64,000 nucleotides of DNA. Source: Rhizopus sp. PT2906. Taxonomy: Eukaryota; Mucoromycota; Mucoromycetes; Mucorales; Rhizopodaceae. The stretch is from positions 1 through 64,000 of the forward strand of contig JAMYHX010000203.1 in the NCBI GenBank assembly GCA_025529335.1, in the 5' to 3' direction. The translations under genes were made by a program, and so were the position numbers. Numbering within the stretch: the stretch's first letter is position 1; every line of letters starts with the position of its first letter. The notes under the pieces are model-generated. The model did no database searches. It worked only from the letters and a program-made list of their open reading frames with translations, and was not told where the DNA came from. This document shows positions 36,186 through 47,987 of this stretch, piece by piece.

Positions 36186-37442
36186 TTACTTTTTGTTAAA
36201 ACGAGCCATCATGGATTTATACAGATCAGCCAACCTTTCCGGTTGCGTATGGACCATTTCAGCGGCTACATGAGATTCTAAAACAGCTCTTTGTGCTCGA
36301 GGCACCATTTCCTTGTAATAGTCTTCAATAGCACTGTCTAATGATTTGGCACCAGCTACAACAGCTCCAATTTGTTCAGCCAGCTGAGCCACATCTATAA
36401 TTGCATGATTAGCACCTTCACCTCGAAACATTGACATGGGGTGAGCAGCATCGCCTACAAGTACAACCCGGTGGCTAGCATTGACCAATAAATCATAATC
36501 AGGCTTTCTCTCTCTAACTTTAACTCCAATAATCGGCGTGTCATCTGGCGTATCAAGTATAAACTGTTGATGATCAGGAGACCCAGGAAAGCAAGTTGCA
36601 GCCCATGATTTGATCATACTCATGACCTTGGCATTATTCGTACCATCTGGAAACTCAAACACACCATCCGTATCCCATCGACTGATAAACCAAAGAACCT
36701 CATAAGGCGTGACAGACTGGCTTCTATCGATCTTGTTCAGCGTATATACCATATTAACAACATTGTCGACTGTTTGATCGGCTATGGTACCATTAATGGT
36801 TGCATGTTGTCTGATGCTGACAGAAACTTTGCTCCATTCCTCTTCAGTAACCCAGCGACAAGCTCCATAGCAATTCAACGGAAGATGATTTGTCAATTCA
36901 TCAAACTTGTCTTTCATGAGTTGACGAGCAACAGGAGACATGGACCCGTCTGCAGCTATCAATAGATCACCCTCGGCGCATGTACCATCTTCAAAAAATA
37001 CTTTTACACCACCATCATGCTCTTCATAACGAACCATCCTCTTGTTCCAATGTACATGATCTTCCACATCTTTCAAAAGCCATTTCCTAAAGCGAACACG
37101 CTTGACGCGATAGGCTCCATTCAAATCAAACAACAGTCCGTCCTTGCCAGTACGACCATCAATAAAACGCACTGTGAGTCCACCTTCGTTTACTTCGTGA
37201 TTGACGCAGGTGTCGTGACCAAAGTTGTCGAATCGATGTGTAGGAATGCACTGATGCAAAGCGTCAAGACCCGTGTGGAGAGTGACAGACCATCCTTGGC
37301 CACGACAGTTAGAGTCGCTGTCTCGCTCAAAGACTTCAAATGCAATTTTCTTGTTCTTTAAGGCATTTGCTAGTGTAAGTCCAGATATGCCACCGCCAAT
37401 GATGATCACCTTGAAAGGAGTTGCTTGAGTGTTTGAATACAT
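36186..37442 (-). CDS. FAD-dependent monooxygenase (PHBH-like)
   Basis: A single exon encodes 418 residues from the ATG at 37442. The frame stays open further upstream, but MYSNTQATPFKVIIIGGGIS places the dinucleotide-binding motif at the usual N-terminal position. GGGISG binds the ADP part of FAD. The second FAD motif is GDAAHPMSMFRGEGANHAI, and DLLIAADGSMSPVARQL is the DG motif. Family members hydroxylate or epoxidise small aromatic or polyketide substrates with NAD(P)H. The substrate cannot be told from sequence. No membrane anchor is seen and no other metabolic genes are next to it. It is one of the few intronless genes here, which might reflect transfer or retroposition, but that is speculation. 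Confidence 0.85.
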   Translation of the reverse strand: MYSNTQATPFKVIIIGGGISGLTLANALKNKKIAFEVFERDSDSNCRGQGWSVTLHTGLDALHQCIPTHRFDNFGHDTCVNHEVNEGGLTVRFIDGRTGKDGLLFDLNGAYRVKRVRFRKWLLKDVEDHVHWNKRMVRYEEHDGGVKVFFEDGTCAEGDLLIAADGSMSPVARQLMKDKFDELTNHLPLNCYGACRWVTEEEWSKVSVSIRQHATINGTIADQTVDNVVNMVYTLNKIDRSQSVTPYEVLWFISRWDTDGVFEFPDGTNNAKVMSMIKSWAATCFPGSPDHQQFILDTPDDTPIIGVKVRERKPDYDLLVNASHRVVLVGDAAHPMSMFRGEGANHAIIDVAQLAEQIGAVVAGAKSLDSAIEDYYKEMVPRAQRAVLESHVAAEMVHTQPERLADLYKSMMARFNKK

Positions 37443-38226
37443 TTGATGGAGATCAAAAGAATGGAAAGAAGAGAGATATTTATAGTAAGATGCACATCCC
37501 TGTATATATGCTCGGATAAATGGATTTTGTGAGTCTATATGAGTTGATTGTATATGGTAATAAAGGGTGCTGTTCATTTCAATCGTGTTGCTCTAATATG
37601 ACGACACTTGATATTTGATCTAAGGCGCAGCTTTATTGTTACACAACAAGCTGTTAGTAAATCTGCGCCTAGGCGGATTTTCGGCTTTATGCGTTATTTA
37701 AATTCAGCAGCAGTAGCGGATCTGATAAGAATATTATCGTCTCGTTATTACCTAAGCATTCATAAGTAGCAAGAACTGTTTGCTTATATATTCTACTGAT
37801 ACAGAATTTCTTGCCGTTTCGGCACAGATTTTTCGCATCAAATTGTTTATTCCGACTATAAGAATATAAAATGACATTACTTTTTATATTTCGAATCGTA
37901 CTTGAATGGATCCCAGTGCATTCCATTTCCCGCCGTTCAATGACTCAAACGTTTTCTGGATATGATCTCGATCGAAAGAGTTATTGATAACATGGAGTCT
38001 TTTTTCCAATGACGTTGTACACTAAGGTCATTCCCCTTTTTGCTCAACATTATATCTAAAAAGAAATGATGTTTTTTTTTATTGAAATATTAAAAAGTGA
38101 TACAAAATGTATGACATAAAATGGATGATGAGAGTGGGTGAATGAAAATATGGGATTAAATAATAAAGAAAGGAAAACAAATTACATATTCTCAAGAACA
38201 TATGTATTTACATACATCAAGCGAGT
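37443..38226. other. Intergenic between FAD monooxygenase and RNR1
   Basis: There is no supported gene. The left half is the monooxygenase promoter and the right half the 3' flank of RNR1. A short minus-strand open frame at 37687-37926 has no coding feel. Confidence 0.5.
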
Positions 38227-40955
38227 TTAACCGCTGCACATAACACAGGCATCACGGTTATCTAATGAGCATTGCAATTGTGCTAATCTCTGTTGCTCTT
38301 CTGCCTCTTTGCTTGATTTGATCTTGTTACTTGCACCGTTTGTCTCAGACAGTGACATCTCTTTAAGTGCCAATTGGTCAACAGTAAACTAGTTTTTTTT
38401 TCAACTATTAGTGGGGGTTGCAATGGAAAACACGTATTACTTACCTTGATTGCATCAACTGCAGGTCTAGATCTCAAATAATACATGCCAGTCTTTAGTC
38501 CCTTCTTCCAGGCATAAAAGTGCATAGAGGTCAGTTTGCCAAAGTTTGGTTCGGCAGTAAACAAATTCATAGATTGAGATTGGTCAATAAAGGCTCCTCT
38601 GTCAGCGGCCATGTCAATAATAGTTCTTTGTGAAATCTCCCATACTGTCTTGTATAGCTTTTTGAGATCATCAGGAATGCCAGGAATACGTTGGATACTA
38701 CCACCATGAGCGATCATCATGTTCTTGATGTTATCATTCCATAAACCGAGTTCAATGAGGTCATTCAGTAAATGCTGGTTGACTATTTGGAATTCACCAC
38801 TTTGAACACGACGCGTATAAATATTGCTAGTGTAAGGCTCAAAGCATTCGTTATTGCCCAATATTTGACTAGTGCTAGCAGTAGGCATAGGAGCAACAAG
38901 AAGAGAGTTACGAACACCATATTTCTTGATATTGGCTCTCAAGGTATTCCAGTCGAGATGTTCCGAGCCTTTGACATTCCATAAATCGTGTTGAAGAATA
39001 CCTTGGCTTATAGGTGAGCCTTCGTAGGTCTCATAGGGCCCCTGTTCTTTTGCAAGCTCACATGAAGCCTCTAGAGCAGCAAAATAAATTCTTTCGAAAA
39101 TATCTCTGTTCAATTGAGCAGCTTCAGGAGAATCAAAGGGATAACGCATCAAGATAAACGCATCAGCAAGCCCTTGAACGCCGAGACCGATGCTATGAAT
39201 AGATGAATAAACAAACATCTGCTTAAAGTGATTATGCAATAACTTACGGACGGTGTCGCATGTTGCTGTTACGGGCTTCTTCAACTGGATAATAATTGAC
39301 ATCAATAACCTTGTTCAGATTGCGTGTCACTACTTTGGTGACTTCGTGAAGCTTTTCGAAATCAAATGTCTTTGTTTCTCTATTGACAAACTTGGGTAAC
39401 GCAAGAGAAGCTAAATTACAGACAGCAACTTCATCAGGAGAAGTATATTCGATGATTTCTACAAAAATCTATTTAGATATAGGCATAGATATATGTGACA
39501 AATCGAATACCTGTACACAAATTGGAAGAAGTGATAGTTCCAAGATTCTTTTGGTTTGATTTCTCGTTGCATGAATCTTATAATTTTGAATTAGCTATTT
39601 GAGATGTACATTGGAGAAGCGAGCTCACCTTTATAAAGCATATATGGCATTCCAGTCTCAGTTTGTGCTTCCAAAATGGCAAACCAAAGCTTTTGAGCGT
39701 CGACTGTTTTTCTAGCCTTTCCTTCGTTTTCATATTTTATATAGAGAGAATCGAACTTCTCTCCATAGTTATCCCATAAGCCGGGTGCTTCATCAGGGCA
39801 AAACAGTGACCATTTCTCGTTTTTCTCAACGCCTATCATCGCAAGTTAATTTCAAGTTGTCTATAATGATGTTGCCTATTTACGCTTCATGAAAAGATCA
39901 GGCACCCATAATCCCAAGAACAAGTCGCGTGCGCGCATTTCCTCAGCACCATTGTTCTTGCGCAAGTCCAAGAATTCGAATACGTCGACATGCCAAGGTT
40001 CTATGTAGACAGCAAAGTTACCGTTGCGTTTACCACCTCCTTGTGTCACAAAGCGAGCAGTGTCATTAAAGACTCTGAGCATTGGAATGATGCCATTGGA
40101 GGTACCGTTTGTTCCTGCGATATAAGAGCCAGAGCCACGAATCTTTTGAGCAGCAACGCCAACACCGCCAGCAGACTTTGAGATACGAGCACACGTGGTG
40201 ATAGTATCGTAGATGCCTTCGATACTGTCCTCTTTCATTTGAACAAGGAAGCAACTAGACAATTGAGGTTTAGGTGTACCAGCGTTGAACAATGTAGGTG
40301 TAGCATGAGTAAAGTATTTAGATGACATAAGATCATAAGTTCTGAAGGCGCTTTCTAGATCGTTACCGTGAATGCCAATAGCAACACGCATGATCATGTA
40401 TTGAGGTCGTTCAACGATTTTGTTATTAATCTTTAGCAAGTAGCTACGTTCTAACGTCTTAAAGCCAAAGAAGTTAAAATCAAAATCTCTATCATGGATG
40501 ATGGCAGCGTCAATCTTATCAGCATTAGCCATGACAACATCATAAAGCTCCTTGGAAACAAGAGGATTGGGTTGCTTTAGTTTGGGATGTTCATGATGGT
40601 ACAACTTATGGATGACAGAACTAAACTTATCATCGGTTTCCTTTTGAAGGTTCGATATAGCAATGCGAGCAGCAAGGGTAGCAAAATCAGGATGGTTCGT
40701 TGTCATGTACGCAGCTGTCTCGGCGGTGAGGTTATCTAGTTCAACCGTAGTAATGCCTTGATAAACACCAGATACAACCTTTTGAGCAATTTTAGCAGGA
40801 ACAACAAAATCTTCGTTCAGACCGTAGCAAAGCTTTGATATACGCGAGGTTATCTTATCAAACATGACATTTTCTTTTCTTCCATCTATGTTACAAGTTA
40901 TTAAAAAGGGTAACCTAGGATACAGATAATACATACCTCTTTTGATAACAAACAT
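38227..40955 (-). CDS. RNR1: Ribonucleotide reductase large subunit
   Basis: Seven exons give 803 residues: 40955-40937, 40885-39884, 39832-39629, 39576-39511, 39458-39248, 39192-38445 and 38388-38227. The start MFVIKR-DGRKENVMFDKIT is the family start and ATP-cone. Core motifs include SSCFLVQMKEDSIEGIYDT, GGGKRNGNFAVYIEPWH, NLCTEI and APMPTASTSQILG. The C-terminal redox pair is in CVMCSG at the very end. Class I reductase makes dNTPs for replication and repair in the cytosol with a small subunit that is not in this window. The 5' flank holds MCB-like and CRE-like boxes. Confidence 0.97.
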
Positions 40956-41055
40956 CTTGATTCACTGACTTTTTTTTTCTTGAATAAAAAGATGAAATAG
41001 CTCAACCTTTTTTTAGTTTGAATGTAAAAAAAGAAAGAGAAGAATGAAAAATCTT

Positions 41056-41152
41056 TCAAGTCGCGATCTTTTTTATTCTTGATTTTTTTTTTCGTGTAAA
41101 TGAAGAGTGAAGCCCGAACGCGACAAGGCGCGCTCGCGCGATTTTGACGTCA
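41056..41152. promoter_or_regulatory. RNR1 promoter boxes: MCB-like CGCG sites and a CRE palindrome
   Basis: Within 200 bp upstream of the RNR1 ATG are TCGCGA (about 41060), ACGCGA (41118-41123), a CGCGCTCGCGCG block (about 41129-41140) and the perfect palindrome TGACGTCA (41145-41152). CGCG clusters are rare in this AT-rich window. ACGCG(T) boxes bind MBF-type cell-cycle factors, and TGACGTCA binds ATF/CREB bZIP factors. Both are known regulators of ribonucleotide reductase genes in yeasts. Confidence 0.6.
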
Positions 41153-42129
41153 CATTAAATTGTGCCTGACATTTTTAATCAACGAAAACAATGTGATGGA
41201 GCTAATAGTACTAATGTTCTAATGCACATGCCTTATATCAATACAAGTCATAGGCTTGTTATATGCTTCACATTAGAAGTCTTACTCTCTTTTAGTGATT
41301 TATAGAATGCTTTGGGGTATTCTGGGTTTGAAAGCTGAACATTTGTGGACGGAGCTCATTTTGGTCCAACAAGACATTCTTGAACTGCTTCGTCTTTGAA
41401 TATACAGTAAAGACAATATTAAATCAGTTTGTAGTTTTGATATGTAATGTTTTTCTTATTTTGGTTTACTTTTCTTTTCTATGACGGCGTTTCGCCAACT
41501 GACTGCTTCATTTTCCTAAAAGAAATGTCCCCTCACCAAAAAAAAAAAAAAACGTAAAGCTTATCAAACTGAACGACTTGACTAAGACCTACGACAGAAG
41601 CTGTACAACACCAAGTTATCATTCTTTAGCTTCAGCTAGTTGATTAGCTGATCTCTAACTGGAAATTTCCAGACTGTAAAAGGAGTCTTGCAGCCAGAGA
41701 TGAATTGATTGCCAAATTTAAACACACATCACATAACAATGAAAACAAACAACAGTTTACACTTGATAATACCGGCACTACTTCTTCTGCAAGTACCTCG
41801 TCCACCACAGCCCAATCTGTTGAAACGTGTAATCTTTCGACCATATAACCAATCGGCCATTATAATGCGGGGAATAAGATAGAACTATTACAGCTAATCG
41901 CTGTGTGGTTTTTGACATCATTAACTTTGATAGCCTTTTAAAAATATATTTCGTAATGCAATGATTTTATATTATTCTGTCAACTAGTATTTTTAACTTT
42001 CTATATACAAATTCTTCCTTCAGCTCACGGCATCCCTGTACCGTTTCGATTGTTCGTATCGTCAGTAAAGGGCCGATGCCTCAAAATCTAAACTTGAAAA
42101 GATGCTCTGTGACGTGTTGACATTGTTGA
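41153..42129 (+). other. Intergenic with a short coding remnant
   Basis: At 41650-41845 a plus-strand frame reads WKFPDCKRSLAARDELIAKF, then KHTSHNNENKQQ and a Ser/Thr-rich end before a TAA. It looks like the last piece of an old exon, but no upstream exon was found and the family is not recognised. The rest appears non-coding. Confidence 0.3.
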
Positions 42130-42467
42130 TCATACAAGCTAATAATTGAAATTAATGGGTTGATGTTGATAAGATTGAATTGAACTTACGAAGCTTTCTG
42201 GTGGCCAATCTTCCTTTCCGTTGCCGTGAAGATAGTTCAGTCTCTTCTTCCTTTGACCTCTGGGAGAAGAGACCGAAGGGGTTGTTAGAGGAGTAAGAAG
42301 GGCCTATTTGTGATAAATAGTTAGGTTTTAGACAAGTAAGAGCATCTTTCTTTAAGCAAAGAGAAGTATAAAAAAACATTTACTCCTCTGTGATATTTAG
42401 TGGTTGCTATATACTCAAAGTTGGAAAAAAGGAGAAAGAAAGAGACAAAGACGCCGAAGAGGTTCAT
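42130..42467 (-). CDS. Possible small secreted prepropeptide
   Basis: Three exons, all phase 0, give 68 residues: 42467-42384, 42303-42190 and 42138-42130. An in-frame ATG at 42512 would add 15. Introns are GT-AG (80 and 51 nt). MNLFGVFVSFFLLFSNFEYI reads as a signal peptide. A short pro-region ends in RGQRKKR, a Kex2/furin-type dibasic site. The remaining 19 residues are LNYLHGNGKEDWPPESFLV. Fungal pheromone-like and effector peptides have this layout. Exon 2 is also open in another frame, so the coding sense is not proven, and transcription evidence is needed. Confidence 0.33.
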
Positions 42468-42512
42468 TATTAAACAAGACACTGACAACATTAATAGTTT
42501 ACAATCCGACAT

Positions 42513-43757
42513 GTGGCAATAAAACAAAAGCGAAATAGTCAATGCACTCAAACCCAAGAAGGTGCTTCCTCCTATAGTTAACTTCTACTTCACATCTATA
42601 GCGAAAATCGGCGCTTCTTTCTTGGCATGACTAAGTTCTTATGCTCCATCTGGTCTGCATTGAATTTACCGCTGCAGAGTTGGATTGTCGATTTCTTCCA
42701 TTCCAAGAACTCAAAACTTGTAATCATTAGCCTCTTTCTTCAAAAGATACAGGAATATTAGTATAGTGAACTTCATGGTGGATACAGTAACCAATCTTCT
42801 CAGGTTCCAAATACGACCTCGAGAGTGTAATTGTTTTTCTCGCCGATTGAACGCAAGGTGCTCTTGCATAAGTAACAACTGAGAATTTGGTATACAAGAT
42901 GCCATCAATCATTGAAATTGTACTGCGTATGCTCTTCACAGAACTATCCATAGTATGTCTAATGTCTTATACATCTTGCCCGCTACACGTTTTCATTGTG
43001 AGCTGTAATCCTGTTATGGCATTTGTTGCTGACTTCTGCATAGTAGAATCAGCGCACGGTTGCTTGGCGAGTTGATGTGTATCTTCTGCACTATCGGCAG
43101 TGTATTTATCGACTATTCCGTGGATAATGTTCATGCGTGTTAAAATGCAATACAGGTTTATCAAGTTCTAAAAAGTGGTACAAGCGGGGGTAGATACGTG
43201 AGGCTCTGAACATTTCTTCAAGGAAATATGTTTTCTAGCTTTATGAAGAAGTAGATATTGGTTAGCCCATGTTGGTGGAGCTGAACGCGAAAGAAGTGGT
43301 CAAGAGTTGAGCTAACAACTTTTCCAAATTTATGCTTTATTGCACATCGGTTCAGTCTCCAAATTTACCATCATCAAACCAGCTTAAAACAAGTCAATCT
43401 TCACTTTTTGAACAAGTCGGTATAAGTCCATATGAACTTAGAAAACCGCTTAAATTCGCATTTATATACTCACAGCTTATTGTTGTATTTCTTTTGTATC
43501 GTGAATACTTTTCAATAGTATATGTTACCATGCCTCTAATATGTTTAGCTTGGTACGAAATTATTAAATAGATAGTTTGCCCTAGTCTGGCGTAGTTGGG
43601 CATAGTTGGGCATATTTTTTGTTTTTGCTTTTTTTTACCTTTTCTTTCTTACAGCATATATCAACACAGTTTGTTATAGTTTGGCTAAGTATGTTGATTA
43701 TTTTTTCTTGTAGTTTCAGGGCTTGAATATGTAGTTACTTCATAATAATACTCATTA
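42513..43757. other. Intergenic with decayed minus-strand reading frame
   Basis: From 43164 down to 42727 one minus-strand frame runs about 145 codons with a single internal TAA near 42952 (SGQDV-stop-DIRHTMDSS). It may be the relic of an unknown protein (YARAPCVQSARK, PEKIGYCIHHEVHYTN). A plus-strand frame of 79 codons at 43332-43571 has no recognisable feature. Neither is claimed as a gene. Confidence 0.3.
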
Positions 43758-43980
43758 GCAGCAGACATTGATAGACGTGAGCAAAATCCTCCAGAGGCTC
43801 GATGACGTTAATAAGCATGGTACAGGCATTCACTGTTATTTTCAGACTCTGATGATCATTTGTAGGCATTGATAAGTACGAGCAGGCGTTCACTGACCAT
43901 TCCAGAGATTTGATAGGCATTTGTAGGTATTTGAGTATATTGATAAGCAGAAGTAAGCATTTTTGAGTATTAGCAAGTAG
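43757..43980. repeat. Degenerate 60-70 bp tandem repeat
   Basis: About three imperfect units follow each other. Each has CATT or CGTT near its start, a TTCCAGAGATTTGAT-like middle and a TTGATAAGCA/TACGAG-like end. Anchors GGCATTCACTG (about 43825) and GGCGTTCACTG (about 43885) lie 60 bp apart. The divergence suggests an old array. Confidence 0.5.
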
Positions 43981-46900
43981 TAAAGATTTTTTTAATGCTT
44001 CACCCCATGATGGCCATTATGATAGAGCAAAATGCATCAGGAACCATGAAATAGAGTCAGCAAAAATGTATTTTTCTAAACTATGGCATTAATTATACGT
44101 ACTTTGAGATCACCTAAACACCGTTATACCTTTTCAACAGAGGAAATAATAAAATCATAGGAGAATTGTTAAAAGAGATAAAGAATAAAAAAAAGAACAA
44201 GAACGATTGTCTCTTTTATAGTTTTTGTTTACGTGAATCATTTTATTTAGACTGAAAATAAATAACTCACTCCTCCTTTCTAGTAATGCATACATAAATA
44301 ACTCATTTCCTATCATTTACATATTAGAACACATCCAAACGCCCTCCTTCCCTTTTTTTGCATAATTTTTCACGGTTCCTTTTCTTTGTAGGGCCGCTTG
44401 TTTAACCTCACACACATATAATTTTTTATTATAATTGCTTCACCTTTCTTATTTCCAATACGCGATTTTTTTTATTTTTCTAGTTGATTTCTTTAAGAAT
44501 GAGTACAAGAGCAAAAGTTGAAAGGAAACAGCATCTCTAAAAGTGAAGCTGATAGATAGTAAACAAAAATAGGACTTTTCTCAAAAGGCACTAGGTTGCT
44601 GATGTTGTAGAACACGTGTGGTAACTATCTAAAGAATTTAGACATTATCCTTTGTTTGTTTAGCATATACCTTTTTATTATCTGCTGATAATTAGCGCGC
44701 TTAAGAAATAGAAAGTGAGAGAATAAAAGTGAAAGAGGCTGTTCTGTAATAACCATATATAGATCGATACCCATTATTTAAAGAAATAGAGAGATCTCAT
44801 AAAAATGTTAAAGGATGTCATTATTATTATTTTTGATGGAAGACTTTTGTATCATATAGTCCCTTTTTCTAGCATTTCCTAAAAAGAACCAAAGACAAAC
44901 CAGATCGTGAGCCTTGTAATCATCATGTGTTAAGCCTGTTTATCAAACTTACATAAGAGTGTGTAATGCTTTTATTTTTATTTTTAGTGCACACGAAAAG
45001 GTAAAATGTTTATTATCTATTTCCTGTTGTTATATCCTTATTTTTTTTCCCTTCCGCTTGTGAAATATAGACTATCATTAGTGGCAACTGTGATTGTGGT
45101 AGATTTAATGCCTATACGTTCATTTTTATAGTAAAGCAATGGATCTTCCAAGTCTGCATAAACTATTTCAAATGGCGCTCGAAACAGGACACGTTGCTAA
45201 GGTACGCGACATATTTCAATTAATGATTTTATTACCATGGATACTCCCGAGACTTGAATGATAGGCATGATAAATGATGTAACTTATTGATAATAAGAAA
45301 GGACAAGTTTCGCTCATGACCTAGCCAGTTTGCTATGCGGTTCATTTTTTCCACTTTTAGCAAAGTGTGATTTACTTTTAGCTGAGTGCAGCTCACGTTC
45401 AATTGAACACAGTCCACTTTCTTTCCTTTTTAAATGACCATAGCAACATTGGTAATAAATATTCATAGGTATCGTTATGAAGCTATAGCTTATTCTGTAT
45501 ATATCTAATCATATGTGAGCTTTCTTTCACCTAACTCCTGAAGCGCCGTTATATTACTTCAACCGAACGCCAATGCTTCTTTAGTACAAACCAAGGCTTA
45601 TCCATTCAACAATCACTGTCTGGACAAGTTCATCCTTAGTCTTGTATGATTATGAATAGATGCATATCATTTTATATTCTTTGTAAATAAAGATTATTGT
45701 ATATTTCAGTCTCATTGACTTATCATTCTTTTCCTCTTTCACCCCACTATTAGCTTTTATCTCTTACTTTGCAATTGGCAAAACACCTTGGTTGGTGTTA
45801 CTTTTGTAGCAGTAGTTGAGCTAACCTCTACTTGGCCAAGTAATTCATCCATTGACTTTGGCACTCTACTTGATGTCGATATTCTGCGTAAAATGTGGTC
45901 ATGTCTCACAGGCATAGTAATAAATTGGAAGCAAGACGAAGATGTGTATTCAAAGAATATGGAAAAAAATAAGCTATTCAGAAATTCAAACATGGATCAC
46001 GGAGCAGCACATAAAAAAAAAAATTTAATCAACCAGATAAATGCTGCAGAATATCACGGACTAACAGCCCATCTTTTACCTGTTTGTCATATTCATACTG
46101 ATTTTCACTTTAAAAGAGTATTGAAATAGCTTATTATAGTTTGTTTAGTGCCTACAGAGAGTGACATCATGCTAATAGCTTGTAATACAATGTGATGCAT
46201 AACAATATCCTGAATCAATCATTGATCATTTTTCTTGTTTTAATTATATCGCCCATCTCAAATCATCACATTCGAAAATTCTTTAGAGGGAAAGAACCCA
46301 ATAAACAGGAACAACAAAAAAGACACCAAAAAAGGCAATAATAAGGAAACGGACAGCACAAATAAAAGTGGATAATATACCAAACAGAAGCTATTGTTAT
46401 ATTTTAAAAGGCTAACGCTTTCAATAATGACAAGGTAAGTACCATTCTCGAAAACAATCATTCGTGTGAAATTCAAAATTGAAGTTCTCATCTGACAATG
46501 AGTTCGAATGTCACCCTGAATAAATCTTTTATAATATGTCATCACCTGAACTTTGTCTCCCCATTTGAAATTTTTAGCATAGATACTTCTATTGATCTGT
46601 ATTATAGTTTGAGTTTACATTCTGACTGATAAAGTCCATCAAAGTACATCAAACAAGGAATAAGCCCCTTCAGTTGAAATTTCGACTCGCAGTCCTTCAG
46701 TACGGATCAGACGACTGTCACTAAGGGTCATTAGCCTTTCACAAAGTTATTACGTAAGATGACAGAAGCTCATAGAACGACGCTTGGGTTTCACCCTACA
46801 AAAATTCTAAGGGCCGACAGGAAAAGGGAGGTGACATGGAAGAGTCTCACGCTTAAATGAATCTAAAAAATTTTCAATTTGATTGGATGAGATGCTTCTT

Positions 46901-47400
46901 CTCTGAGTTTAAATAATGCTTCCATTTGAAATGGTAGAAATTCCAGCAAAGTGTCTTTAGCAGTCTGAGACGTTGACACAGATTCTAAATCAGCACAACG
47001 TCTACACTTGATGCCGCAAAAAGACTCTCTCTCTTTTTTTTTTCTCTTTTATATTCTGTGTGTAGCCAAAGAAAAGCGCTCTTTGAAGCTCTATGTACGA
47101 AATCCTTAAAGAGTAAGCTGATTGTAGAATTGCTTTGAAAATCGTTACTTGATTCTTCAGTAGTCCCAAAAGCTTGAATGTCCTTTTTTTTTTTTTTGTA
47201 AAAAAAGAGAGAGAGGGCACAATTGTACTAATTTGAACATTCAACTTACAATTTAACCGAGTCTTCCTCACGGAAAGGCATGAAAGAGTTTGACAGCGAA
47301 TAAACAATGTGCTAACAAAGAGCCGTTCCTCCTAAAAAGAAAGAAAACAATATAACAAAAAGTAAGAAAGGCGCATGCAATTAATCTATCAAAAGATGGA
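43981..47400. other. Gene-poor AT-rich region
   Basis: There is no supported gene in 3.4 kb. At 45139 a plus-strand ATG opens MDLPSLHKLFQMALETGHVA-K and ends at a good GTACGC donor, like a lone first exon. No second exon was found. Around 45757-45993 both strands are open (minus: MPVRHDHILRRISTSSRVPK). A minus-strand frame at 46258-46545 ends in a hydrophobic run. These may be relics. The rest looks non-coding. Confidence 0.35.
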
Positions 47401-47404
47401 GCAC

Positions 47405-47850
47405 ATGTGTTTATTTATGAGATGATTATCTAATTGATTTTGAAAGAAAGAGATAAGAGAGGAAAGGGGAATAAAATCTCAAGATGAACGCCACTAGGGA
47501 GAACAGAGAAGATAAAGTTTATTGACAGAATGATAGTTATTTGATCCTTTTACTGTAAGCTTTGTTTTTAGGTGTGGGTAAATCGGAACATTCATAAACT
47601 ATAAATGTGTCTTGAATATGTTTCGATCTGAGCTGTGTTTCTAAAATAAAATTTTTTATTACTATGGAAACAACGATCAAATTGAAAACACCATGACAAC
47701 AGGCCCATAGCAATATCGTTCCCCCTGTTCCCCTTTTTGAAATTTCTTCTCCTTACTTGAGAGGAATCTAACGTGAGAACTTTGATGGAATAGATTTCAT
47801 TGGTAAAAGATTTATTTAACGTTTATCATTTTATCAGTTTTATCTTGAAT
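47405..47850. promoter_or_regulatory. GATA-site cluster upstream of the GATA factor gene
   Basis: Three WGATAR sites in reverse orientation lie within 23 bp, at 47823-47828 (TTATCA), 47831-47836 (TTATCA) and 47840-47845 (TTATCT). This is about 150 bp before the GATA-factor ATG. More sites lie further up near 47417, 47451, 47509 and 47530. The arrangement suggests auto- or cross-regulation by GATA factors, as known for fungal nitrogen regulators. Confidence 0.5.
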
Positions 47851-47987
47851 TAAAATGGCGCGATTAATTTTTTAGAACTTCTCTTTCGCTTTCTTTATCT
47901 CCTCTTTTTTCTTTTCTTTCTTGAACTTTTTTTTTCCTCAACCTTTTGACATAAAATAAACAATCCCTTCTTCGTTTTCCTAAAAAG

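Noticed and set aside
47002..47307. Minus-strand 101-aa ORF
   Set aside because: It contains homopolymer-coded Lys runs and no recognisable domain. It lies in a gene-poor region.
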